Assembly (NCBI GenBank): GCA_022113835.1
Contig: JAILWY010000009.1
Location: forward strand, 3,385,501 to 3,449,500
Length of the DNA stretch: 64,000 nt
Direction: 5' to 3'
DNA from: Atopsyche davidsoni
Lineage: Eukaryota > Arthropoda > Insecta > Trichoptera > Hydrobiosidae
Part shown: in pieces, positions 25,713 to 37,286 of the stretch
Layout of the letters: each line of letters opens with the position of its first letter
How positions within the stretch are numbered: the first letter of the stretch is position 1
The notes under the pieces: model-generated
What the model was told of the DNA's origin: nothing
Seen by the model: the letters and a program-made list of their open reading frames with translations, nothing else
Databases searched by the model: none
Position numbers and translations under genes: made by a program

Positions 25713-25795
25713 GGCAATAAACGCGAATGCATCGCCACGAGGGAGCTCGCGCGCGTTATTTTTAAGCGATGGCAATAAATTGAAATCGATCAGGG
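25713..25795 (+). repeat. 80-bp duplicated motif, copy 1
   Basis: Shares with 27490-27570 the ordered words GCAATAAA, GAATGCATCG, CGA(G/A)GGGA, CGTTATTTTTAAG, GCAATAAATTG and AATCG. Each copy itself contains two GCAATAA words about 58 bp apart. This could be an old repeat or a conserved element. Confidence 0.7.
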
Positions 25796-27489
25796 AAGGC
25801 GGGTTTGGAAACATTAAATACCATCACGGAAATTTTAGTTTTGTGCATTTTGAGAATAGTTCCCATGCTGAGCTCTTTAAATATTGAGGGCACGCTATGA
25901 ATACATTTTATAATTTTTTTTGACTACTGATGCATGCTGCTGACGATTGTAAGTAGAATAGTTATTGAAATCCAAAACATGGACTCACTGTCGTGCTCCT
26001 CAAAATCCACATATATAAAATAAATAATGGCCGTTAAATTATGCATGGATTCGATTGGATACATTATTATTCTAAGGAATACTCGATAAACTTTTAATTC
26101 TTGGTTTAATTTTTTTTTTTTTTGAAAAAGGCAGTTTAGTCAGAGAAAAATATTGTTTATAAAGACTAAATGTATAAGATAGGATAAAAGGAAAGGGACT
26201 CGAATAAATGACATTGTTGTTAATTAAATTTGCACTGTGCAGGTTAATTATTATACATGTGATAGAGGGCAAAGTTTCAGTCGATACAGTTGGTGAAATT
26301 CGATGATAGATAAATATGTTTTCAATTCCGACGCCATGTCAAAAGGCCTTTGAAAGCCAAACACAGGAAATGAATGTCTTTGTTATTAAAATCACGTTCA
26401 TTTGATTGAAATGAAAAACTTTGTTGACTGTGATGATAATGGGATAATAAATTCAATACTGAGATAAATTAGAATAGAAAATGTGCATTAAAATGTTTGG
26501 CAAGGTTCGCACAGTTTTTCAATATTTTTTTTAATAATAGTAATCAAGTTATTTGATCTAGAAATGTAGTAGTAGAGTCTGAGATTAAAATATGCATATC
26601 ATGTAAATAAAATCGTATTCCATTCGATAGATTATTAACAACAATCAATCATATTTATTAAATAATATTATTGATTATTATGAAAGTCTGATATTGACCG
26701 CCTGTTATCAATAATGACACCAAGTCAACAGAACGAAAATAGCTTGTGTGATTTGAGCTGAGCAAATAAAACCACATCTAATTTAAGAAATTCACAGTAA
26801 ACCAAATTCCTGTTAGATAATGTATTTATTACAAAACTATAATATTAAGTTATTCTTTTCCAAATTAAATATTATATATGCACCAGACAAACATCGAAGT
26901 CATAAAAAGTTAGGCACATCCGTAGGCCCTGCAGGTAGGCAGTGATGCTTCCGTTACTGGCAAGCGGTGAAGGTCAAAGGAACTGGACCAGCGTTAATCT
27001 GAACATCCGTTGTCGGTTCCTTGTATTCAATAAGTTGGATCCGAATCGCCATGCACAAAGCAAATAGGAAACCAGCGCACTAAAAATATAATAGTCGATC
27101 TAGTCCTGCGAATTGACTGGAAAGTCCCACCAGAAAGTTATGATTGAAGTTATGAAGATATGATATATATGATTCCAACCTTTAAACAGCAGGCAGTGTC
27201 GTCTATTCTCACCATGAGGACTATACTAGAGTTACTCCATGGTTTTAATGTAATCAGTCATATGGTTAAAAATTTATCCTTTGTTAATGCTTGGATTTTT
27301 GATAAATATTTAGTTGTCAATGTATTATTTTTTCAATCACCTTCTAGATATCTGAAAAAAGTAAAGAGTCACAAGAAATAACGTTCCCTGCTGCACAACC
27401 TGAGCGTGAAACTCGAGAAAAGAAATTAAAGGCAGCTCCTATAGTTATCGTGCATACATTATAGCATTTCAAGAGGATTCTCAGGGACA

Positions 27490-27570
27490 GCAATAAAATC
27501 GAATGCATCGCGACAAGGGAATTGCGTACGTTATTTTTAAGTAATGCAATAAATTGGAATCGCTTCAGCG
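27490..27570 (+). repeat. 80-bp duplicated motif, copy 2
   Basis: Same word order as 25713-25795, about 1.8 kb downstream. Mismatches are scattered rather than at third positions, which argues against coding sequence. Confidence 0.7.
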
Positions 27571-29584
27571 TATACATCGAGCTATTATACTTCAGCGGCG
27601 AAAATCAATGACGATCTTAGGAAATCTCTTGCTGAACCACCCCTAGAAAAAATACTATGCAAAGAAATAATAACCACATGATTACGAGAAAAACGCTCCC
27701 AGGATAAAACACGCGCTATAATAATTTATTTTATAACCTCCCTGCCGATTCCCATATTATTATCCACAGATACTAAACGATTATGTGTGATAAGTGTTCC
27801 GAAGAAGCAAATCTGGTTTTTTTATGCTTATTACACATTATTCAATGTACGGTATATTTTACTAAAGTATTAGTATATTCAACATACTCCTTTTAGTTTT
27901 ATCATTTTACAGTTTATATTTGTTACCAATATAATTACGGTTGAATATGTGAATAATTGAACAGTTTTGTTTACAATATTTTAAATAGCCAAAAAAAATA
28001 TTTAAATATGCATATATACTTATTTAAGATTATATGTCATTATGATAAGTGTGAATTTTAGACTATATACAGGAATATTAATGTGACCACACAATCTTTT
28101 TTAATACCAAATATTTTTTTACTTAATTATTTACTCTAAAAACTCGTCAAATATGTTTAGGCTAAAAATGAATGAAATTCATAATTCATATAAAATATGA
28201 CGTAGCGGCTTTCGAGTTACTGTGCTTAAGATAACAGCATCATTGTCAGAGCCGGAAACTATATTTTGTGACTCAAGTTCAGCTTCACATCAATGGTATT
28301 TCCGCATCTTATCAGACTGCACACACAATTATTCATACAAGATTGTGTCTATTCGTTTAACCACGAATCACCATTTCGAGATAAGGGGTGAAGAATCAAG
28401 GCATTTTTATTGCGATTCATATATTTCAGATCAGAACAGCAAGTGCAGCTTTATAAGTATCGCAGCTCTCTAAAACCGATGGGCCCCTCCCACTTGTTAA
28501 CACTGAATAAAATCTATATAATCAATCATTTCGTGAATAGATTTGTATTCTTACAGTGTGGACTTAACCGTTGGATTGATAAAGCAGCAGGGAGATATTC
28601 CGATACAGATTGTATCGTCGGCCGCCACTGTTATCAGCAAGCCGCCAGCCTTTTATCCGAAGACGTATAATTAAACGGCTATCTTTATTTCATTGCAGGC
28701 GGGAATCGGTTTCAAATTAATTAAAACACGTAAATCAAGCGTAAGGTGGACTCCATTATGTACAGATAAATTGATCTCATGAGTACAACAAAGTAATTTG
28801 TTCTTCAATATTATCTGTACTTTTACTTTTTCAATATCGCTTTTCGCTTCGCAGTGCTCCTTACTTTAAATTATCGACTTGAATTTTGATTTTTGTTGAA
28901 AGTTGAAACCGGTATATACTTTTCGAGCCTTGCTCACAATCACGTAATTTAAATAAAATGGCATCACTAAAACCTACCAAGTATTTTTATTGAAAATCAA
29001 ATGTTGGATTTTCTGGTACCAATTTTTTTATTCGGCCCTACTGTGTAGTGGGAAAGTTGGTCGTAAAATGACGCACAGTTCATTCACAACAAATGATAAA
29101 GTAATCTGTAAGTAAATAGAAGCGAAATGTTATTATCCGATGACCTTTGCAATGAAGTTACTCATGTTTTTCTGAAAAATTCTTTATCTGCATTATTCTT
29201 ATAATAATTAATATTTGATTTTAGGGCTTCTGCCTCCTATTTTTAAACTTACTCTATACTGAGGCAACTAATATCATTTCTGCGATTGGTTGACTTCTCT
29301 GTTATTTTTAATATTTTTTTGATGGATACTCTATTGTGCATATTCAAATATTATTGATATTGATACTCAGTATGAGAGTAAGTAAAGCTTTAAAATATAA
29401 AAGTAAAAATACAAACATATTTGGGGTGTTTTTTTTTTGTACGAACATGCTATGTTCTTTTATATGACGTTATGTGAGAATGAATATAAATTTATGGATT
29501 TCTGAGAAATGATGTTTGGATGTTAAGAACAATCTTAATATTAATGTCTTTTTAATCGTTTTTGACAATATAAAACAGGATGTT

Positions 29585-30021
29585 CATCCAGGATTGAAAC
29601 CGGGACCACAGTGCCGCGAGGCATTGTCCCGTGACCTTTGCAACGAAGTGAGTGCATTTCGAGCAATCAATTCAAGAGCAGGATGACGATTAACTCTCTC
29701 GTTATTTCGTGAAGGCAGGATGTTATTGGTCATACTGTTGACTGTGTCTTTGCTGTAGCTGTTTTTGTCCATATATGTTGAATAAATATTTATAATAGAA
29801 TTCCCGAAAATTGACGAATGATTTTTGTGTAGGCGTTATGAAATTTTTTCGATTTTGACTGTAAAAATCGCAGTGTCTCTCCAGGGCTGGAATCGGGACC
29901 ACGGTGCCGCGAGGCATTGTCCCGTGACCTTTGCAACGAAGTGATTGCATTTCGAGCAATCAATCCGATGGTGATGATGATGATTAACGCCGTCGTTCCT
30001 TGAAGGCAGGATGTTATTGGT
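29585..30021 (-). repeat. pair of SINE-like repeats, tandem and diverged
   Basis: Two roughly 140-bp copies, about 29585-29731 and 29882-30021, share CGGGACCAC, GTGCCGCGAGGCATTGTC, CGTGACCTTTGCAACGAAGT, TGCATTTCGAGCAATCAAT and GAAGGCAGGATGTTATTGGT. The minus strand of the first shows GGTTTCAATCC, a B-box-like word. Short relatives appear near 34012-34050 and 45228-45290. A retroposon family is likely, but its class is uncertain. Confidence 0.7.
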
Positions 30022-33000
30022 CGCGCCTACTGGTGCATGCGCGCTTCTGGGAATGGCGGTGATAGTCGTGTGGGAGACAATGATTTTATTTCAACAGAAT
30101 ATTGCAATAATGCCATGAATAGAGACGCTAAAAATATCGTTCTGGGAAAATAACTTTTTTTATTTGGCTTTGTTGCGTTTGCAATGAATCAGAATATGTC
30201 ATAAAAGTGCAATTAATATGAGCACAACTGAGCAAATAGGTTGGCATGGTTTTGTATAATATTGTTCTTAAACATTAGTGATTTTAACCTTTGGACAATT
30301 ATTAAAAGACTTCGGTTTTATATTATCAATTTAAAATCACAACCAGCAAAAATAAATTGTAAACGAATGATTTATATTATTGTGCTACAATAAAAGTTAT
30401 ATTTGTTTTCGGTTTTAAATCAAATAAAAATTTGTGTTATTTGACAAAATATTTTTTTATGAGACAAATTAAAGTGTATAAGCTTATAATCAACAGCGCG
30501 CGAGTTCTCAGCCGCCAATTTGTTGGTTCACGCTTAGCTTTATTACTAAGTGATGAAATTTAAGCTATACCTCACATACTCACACTATATTTTATTACCA
30601 CCGCAAAGTAACAAATTTGAAAGGTGATAAAATATGGACATTTAAATGATACTAATCGATTCTTCAGTTGCAACCCTTCAGGCTAAAAAAATATGTTAAA
30701 TTTGCCATGCATTCCCACATCTAGATTTTATTATATCGTAGCTGTAATTCAAGTATGCGCTTTGTTAATTAATCAAATCAACAATTGCCTCTTTCGTGAC
30801 GTATTTGGTATTGGAATGTTCAAGCATATAAAAATCATAAATTAAAATAACTCCCAAAGAGGACTTGGTGCAGAATCGACTGTCGCTCGTTGCATAACCG
30901 CGCTGGGTACGGCGGAGTTTGAGCTGATAAGTGCTGCGGTCGCTTGCTGGCCGGGTATATTTGACAGGTTTTTTTCGCCAGTGTTGCCCGATAAGGAGAT
31001 TAAGAGCGGATGCTCCACCGCGCCGCCATTTTAGATTGTATTTTGCTAGCGAAGGCTGTTCCAAGTGACTCTGTGATGGATAGGGACACCGGGACTTGAT
31101 GTCTTGCAAAATAATATGTATTTGAACCAAATCTAATATATTCGCTTGATATAAAGTGCTTTGTAAAGTTTTAATATTTTATAGTATTTGCTTATAAGCG
31201 CAGCTACATTATAGGTCAATCTGGAAAATATAAAGGGGCATTATTAAAATAAAATTAATAGATAAAATTCTGGGTGTCGTTAAGAATATATACTTGTTTT
31301 TGTCAGGTAATAAGTTCTGACTATCACCAGGTGTATTACTCACTTCTCAAAATCACAATATTCCACTTTTGTGGCGTATTCAATGGCTGTCGTTCTCGTT
31401 GGCCAGCGTCGCAGAAACCGGGTGTTAAACTCCTACATATGGATCAGCTGTCACAGTATTTATAACTATTTTCTCTGGGATATTATAATCGGAGAGCAAT
31501 TACTTCAATGGGCGTAAAGCTTGTCTCACCTTGTGAAATAATTGGTCGTTAATTTGGCCGTAGGTCAGGTGAGATTTGAGAATAATTATCGGTTACTTCT
31601 GTTCTCGATTGACCAAACTAAACGGTTTATGTAAGTTTTGTCTCATTATTACATTAAAAAGCAATCAGTGCGTGTTCGGAAAGGACTCGTGGGGCGAGCA
31701 ATAATTTAATAAGACAGACAGCCTCTTGTGATTTGTGTAATATAAATCGGATGTGTTTAATACGTAATTATACGGCCAAGGCCGTAAAATAACTCAATGT
31801 TTATTTAAAATACCGCTTGGATCAAGTGCGCTATATGAATAAAAGGCAACATTATGTGGGCATCTATAACGCTTTATCGGGTATTTTTATGTGTAATAAA
31901 ATAATAACTATTAAAGTTTTAAGTAATATAATAAGCTTATTTTTTATCACTGAGGTTCTTAACTCTTCGTTGTAATAACCTCAATCTCTCAGTTGATTAA
32001 ACAATCAAATGTAAAATTCAACTAGTTTCTTGATAATATGGTAAATTATGAAAAAAAATTATAAAAATAAAATGCAAAGTGATAATAAACTACACAGTGA
32101 CTGTCTAATATCCTACAGCAAGTTGATCTGGCGAACGAGTTTATTTTCATGAAACCACGCCATGACGTCATCGGGATGATGTTCATATTTTTGTATGAGT
32201 ATGTAAATGGGAAAATGGTATTTTATTGTAAAGACGACCATCATTTCTTTTGAGTTGAGAAGTGGACCATTTATAAGTAACATCAATTGTACATATAAAA
32301 TACAAAAAAAGAGAAAAATAATTGATATAAGCCGGAGGGAGCTGGAGATAGGTACATTTTACATACAAACCATTGTATGAACTGTTTTAATAACGATAAA
32401 GTCACTCTTGAGCAGATGAGCGAGTTTATTTATAAAAGCTACAGCATGACGACATCCGAACGGTATTTCCCATAAATAATATTATAGAAATGTGAAAAAA
32501 ATTTGATCAAACTGTAAAACAAAGGTGACGGTTATGTTTATTTTTTGAGAAGCCATGCCACGACGTCATCGGGAGGGTTAGCCTTGATAGATTCAGCTTA
32601 TTATATACAATACGGGAAATTGTATATCGTTGTCTGATATTAGTTTGGTTTGCTTTATAGACGGCCCATCTCTGGCCCGGGGCACTTGTTGATATTGGCA
32701 GTTGCCCAAACGTGAGAGAAAGTCCCCCACGTGGCCGCGGGCCTCGAGACCGTGTACCTGCTAATTAGTAATTATCTCTACCAGCTGGCCCGAGCCGCGT
32801 CTGCCGCAGACCGCGGACGTATTCCGTGTGTATCGACAAATTATTAATAAGCATTCATTAAAGCAGCTCTTGATTGATTTTATTCAATAACAAATATTGT
32901 ATCTATCGCACGTAGTAATTTTACAATCTTAACACGGAATATCCAGTCGCCACGAAAGGAATTATAAAATGTTCAGGTAAGTATTCGATTATGCAATATT

Positions 33001-35181
33001 GTTTGCAAGGTATATTTTTTTGTCACAGAATGCATTTCAATTTTATTTATACATAAAATTAACCAATTAATTGAAAATCTATGAATGTAAATACAGTGTT
33101 TAAAATTCCCAAATGAAATCATATAATTAATATTGATATTTAAGCGACATACTTGCTAGGGCCTTGGGCTTTGGGCTAATTCACATTATATGTTAATTTA
33201 ATCGTTTAACCGTGCCTTTTAGAGTGTTTATTATTAAACTTTATTTTTTCTGTTTTCTTGTAATGATTAGAGTTTTTAAAAATAATTATTATTTTAATTT
33301 TGACTTAAATTAATTTTTTCAAAATGATTTAATGAACTGATTTCGCTAATCTCTATTTTTCTTATTCATTTAATATATATTATACCAATGCAATATGGTT
33401 TTTTTTTGCAAGTCTGAGAATTGTAAAAAATGGATGTATATAATTGCAAATTATTAATGCTGAAATTATCTTTGGCAAAAAATAAAAATACAATACATAT
33501 ATTTTCAAGACTAATGAAAAAGGTTAAAATGAAAAATAATACAAATTATAGTAATGTTATAAAATAAGACGTCTTTGTATCATACAAATTATATTTTTAA
33601 ATTACACGTAAATAATTTGAGAATATTACAACCTTTCTCTAGTAATGAACATCCATTCATTCATGAATGTTGAAATCACCAGAGAAATTATGTTGGGTTT
33701 TTTGTCGGTGGAAATAAAAAAATGTATATATTTCTATTGATTGAATTTATCTTCAACTGTGTAAATTACACGAATTTTTTTATCATATAATTTTTCCTAA
33801 AATTTAGACGGAGTACAAAAGTCATATTACTACGTCATCAGTCATCAGAGCTATTGTGTTAAAAATAAATTATAAAAAACAAGCATTGAGTTGAACCTTT
33901 ACGTATAGTGCCATCAATCCAGCTGAAGACAGACCCTTTGACTTCTTCAAAGTCATTTTTCAATAGTAAGATGATTTTTCAGAATTTTCCACTGGTACCA
34001 AAGATTAATCGTTGACCTTTGCTTCACCTGAAGCAATCATTCAATGGATATTTAGATCCAATTAATATTTTTTTATGAATATATCACTACAATTTATACA
34101 TTTTATTGCTCCACTCGGTTTCTAACCTGTGACTCCATTATCAGTAAGCTTAACTGTTTTTTTAAGCGACTTAAAAAAGTTAAGAGAGAAGTATGTGCCA
34201 TGGGCACTGCCTGTAACCAAGACTGCTTATCTTCTGTGCCAGATTAATCATATCTACTATATTATTGAATAATTGAATGGCCGGCGTATCATTACATATG
34301 GCGGGCCATGTTTGCGCCGATCTTATAATGCGATATACATGATCATTTAATTTCAATTGAAGTTATTAGCTTGGATTTCTTTTTGATTGAAGAAACTTCC
34401 ATCCGTGTTTTGCGGTGTACATTATACATTTGCTTTGGATTTGGTTAAATGTGATTCGATTGTGAGGTCGAAAATTTGCTTAGTTTCTAATTTATAATAT
34501 GGCAGGCGCGCACTCCGCGATGTCTCATTAGGCTTATTGATGCATGGTGGATTTCATGGATTTATTATATGACCCCAATAGGTTTTATATCAATGAATGA
34601 GGTTTTTTCATGAAGAGTTTTCCTCTCGGCTTGGAAAAATAATAACTATTAAAATGACTCACTGCTTCACATCAATTAAATTTGAAATTATACGGTTGAT
34701 AATTAAATAATTAAGCACGACCGCGAAGGTGATTTTATTATCTTATAATTTGTAAAGATAATAACTGCGATAAAATAATAAAGAGTTGAGTACGGAAATA
34801 TTTTCTTTTTTAATAAAGCCGTATACCTCGATCTTCTTGTTATTAATTGAATTTATTAAAAAAAAATTAAGTTATTGCTCACTTACACGTTATATTTAAA
34901 CAATTAAAATTATATTAACGATCGCGTGAATCTTTTCAATGGTATAATTACACAAATGATTTCTCAATTTTTTAAATATTAATCGTTTGTCTGAAATGTG
35001 AAAATAGTTAAGGTCTATTAGACAAGATTGTTCCGCATAATTTGCCATTTTCCTTCCATCTCGCATTCCTCGCTGCACGCAGCTGACCTGCTCCTCATCA
35101 TGGTCTTCTCTAAGAAAGTGACGGCCGCCAGTAGCTGCGGCAAGTGACGACTCATCGCGTTAATGGACCACAGGCGCGGAC
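30022..35181. other. no supported gene; GC-richer patches
   Basis: AT-rich DNA. GC-richer patches occur at about 30880-31060 (inside a 121-codon minus-strand frame without recognisable domain) and 32650-32830. The latter holds CTAATTAGTAATTAT homeodomain-type words within CpG-rich sequence and could be a regulatory element, by inference only. Confidence 0.3.
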
Positions 35182-35189
35182 CTCTAACG

Positions 35190-35521
35190 CAGGGGTTCCC
35201 AACCTTTTTGGACCCAAGAGCACATTCTAGAATGCCGGTCGGGCGGCGGGTACCATTTATTTTTTCAAGGTATATTTATAGTTGAACATAGTTAACAATA
35301 CATAAGGTGCACAAAAAATATTTAATTCCATAATTATATTATAAAATATTGTTTATATTTTCATGTAAAATAAATAATATGTTGTAAATTATATTTTTCT
35401 GTTTATTTTTTTCATAACATTTGACTGTTAACTTACATATTTTTTTATCTTCAGCGGCGGGCACACGTAAAACGGTCGGCGGGCGCTATGGTGCTCGCGG
35501 GCATAGCGTTGGGGACCACAG
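35190..35521. mobile_element. hAT-like MITE, 332 bp (copy A)
   Basis: Left end CAGGGGTTCCCAACC and right end GTTGGGGACCACAG form an imperfect inverted repeat. The 8-bp flanks CTCTAACG (35182-35189) and CTCTAATG (35522-35529) differ at one base. Internal words GAGCACATTCTAGAATG and GGCGGGCACACGTAAAACGG are shared with the inverted copy at 53351-53621. No transposase is encoded. This is a non-autonomous hAT family. Confidence 0.9.
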
Positions 35522-35529
35522 CTCTAATG

Positions 35530-36872
35530 TCTCCGGCGGTCACGTGGTCCAGTGTTTACTAAATAAAGGGAAATATAATTTTGCTGTAACTCCACAGTAC
35601 ACACACACATATGTACATATTTGTGTTATATAAAATAATTGGACTGAACACAGCCGCAATCGCCTCTAATCGCTTGGCAGCCAACGTCTTACGTTTGTAG
35701 TCTCCTCTTATAGAGTCGTGTGGGTTTTCGAATCATCGTGCAAAGATGTCATGCGGTCTTAAAATTACAGCAAAATAAACAGTAATACAAAATATTAAGA
35801 GTTTTTTGAAAGCATTTGTATATTTAAGTGCATGCGATGTACATTTATTTAAATATATTTAAAAAAATATTACAATTCACATTTGTTTTACTTGGTTTTG
35901 AGTTTTTATGTGATATAATTTTTAAAAAAGTTGTGTACAAATCTTTATAAATATTTAAAGTTTTATTAGGTTATTGAATTATTTATAAATTTGTATTCGA
36001 TGCATTGTTTTGTATGGAAATATTTGGAATTCATTTCATGCCATTGACATGTTTATACAATATTACCTAATAAATTAATACAGTAAATTATTAAATTTAC
36101 ATATCAACCTGTAACTGAAAGAGTCGTGGGTGAAAAAAATACTAAATACCGATCCATAAAACTAATGCATATTTTTTTTAAATTACCTAACCTAAGTCTG
36201 CCAATTTTTTTTGACAAAAAAAACTTATTATTTTATTAAAAAAATAAACACCAAATGCTATATAAAATACTAAATTGAAGAGTATCAATTTTTAATCCAG
36301 TGAAAAGCTGTTATGCACCATAATTTTGATATATTTATTTTTTGCTTTTATTTATCCAAAAAGCCTATAAATATTTATTACATTATCCGATAAAAATTAC
36401 CATCATAAAGTGAATGGAGTATTTTTTGACAGATACTGAGTGAATTTTTTCCAGGTATTTTTCTTGATGTTTCATACGCTTACTTATTTATGAAATTGTA
36501 AGATGCTAATATGAGTTCCCAGCAAATTCCAATTTCTTATCTCCTTTATAAAAATAACACAGATAAGATAGCAATGAATATCTCTGCGTGTATCAAATTA
36601 AAATCTATACGACCGAAACTTCTGGAACCAAAATTGTGCCTTATTTTTGCCGTAATTATATACCTATATTTATTCCTTAAAATAAATTTAATTGTTGTTA
36701 GAATTATCCACATCAAAAATGATTCACGTAGTCTCAATACACATTTTTACATGGACCTAAATAAACTCCCATAGCAAAATTATTATCCCATAATTAAAAG
36801 TATTTCTTTGATAGTATCTTTGAGTCTATACATTACATACAAACCATTATCAAAATATGAATAAAATAAATC
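35530..36872. other. AT-rich DNA, nothing supported
   Basis: Very AT-rich with frequent stops. Two overlapping short frames at about 36511-36774 lie on opposite strands without recognisable features. This is the DNA into which the BEL element inserted. Confidence 0.5.
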
Positions 36873-36877
36873 TATGC
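36873..36877. repeat. left target-site duplication of the BEL element
   Basis: TATGC, repeated exactly at 40884-40888. A 5-bp duplication fits LTR retrotransposon integration. Confidence 0.92.
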
Positions 36878-37136
36878 TGTATCGGACGTCAGCTAAGCGT
36901 TTTTGACGCTGGCCTCACGACGGTGGACTACTGCCTTTTTTATGTTCCCACCGGCACGTTGGCAGCATTGTGGCTAACTTCATGAACCATATTGTTACTA
37001 TCTTCATGTGCAATAAAATGACAGTTGGAGTCAGATACGAATACAAAACGATGGCGGTTTAAGTTAACCTCTCCCTTCCCGGCACACATCCAAATCCCCA
37101 TCAATTACAGTCTTTGTGCCAGAAAAGTCTGGTACA
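36878..37136 (+). repeat. 5' LTR, 259 bp
   Basis: Runs from TGTATCGGACG to GTCTGGTACA, the canonical TG...CA. It contains CAATAAAA (AATAAA at 37012-37017), the likely polyadenylation signal. It looks identical to 40625-40883. No clear TATA box was seen. Confidence 0.95.
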
Positions 37137-37140
37137 AAAG

Positions 37141-37158
37141 TGGTCCTTCGAAACGGAT
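37141..37158 (+). other. primer-binding site, tRNA-Tyr type
   Basis: TGGTCCTTCGA lies four bases after the 5' LTR. It is complementary to the conserved 3' end of eukaryotic cytoplasmic tRNA-Tyr (acceptor strand UCGAAGG, discriminator A, CCA). The next bases (AACGGAT) match the tRNA T-arm only partly. Assignment rests on general knowledge of tRNA-Tyr. Confidence 0.8.
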
Positions 37159-37286
37159 TAGAGTCAGTGTTTGATTTGGATGTGGAAGGTGAAGTTCAGC
37201 GTTCTATAAGTGGTAGAACAACCGAACGTGTGCCGTGCTAAAGCCCTGCAAACCGCGGAAATTACGGCCTTGCAACGATTGTAAAG

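Larger units (their letters stand above)
25495..29584. other. no supported gene; one duplicated 80-bp motif
   Basis: AT-rich with a GC-richer block at about 25580-25800. A roughly 80-bp motif at 25713-25795 recurs at 27490-27570 in the same direction. Elsewhere nothing beyond short frames is visible. Confidence 0.4.

Noticed and set aside
30765..31130. 121-codon minus-strand frame as a gene
   Set aside because: No recognisable domain, partly driven by a GC-rich patch, and its length is within chance for this window.
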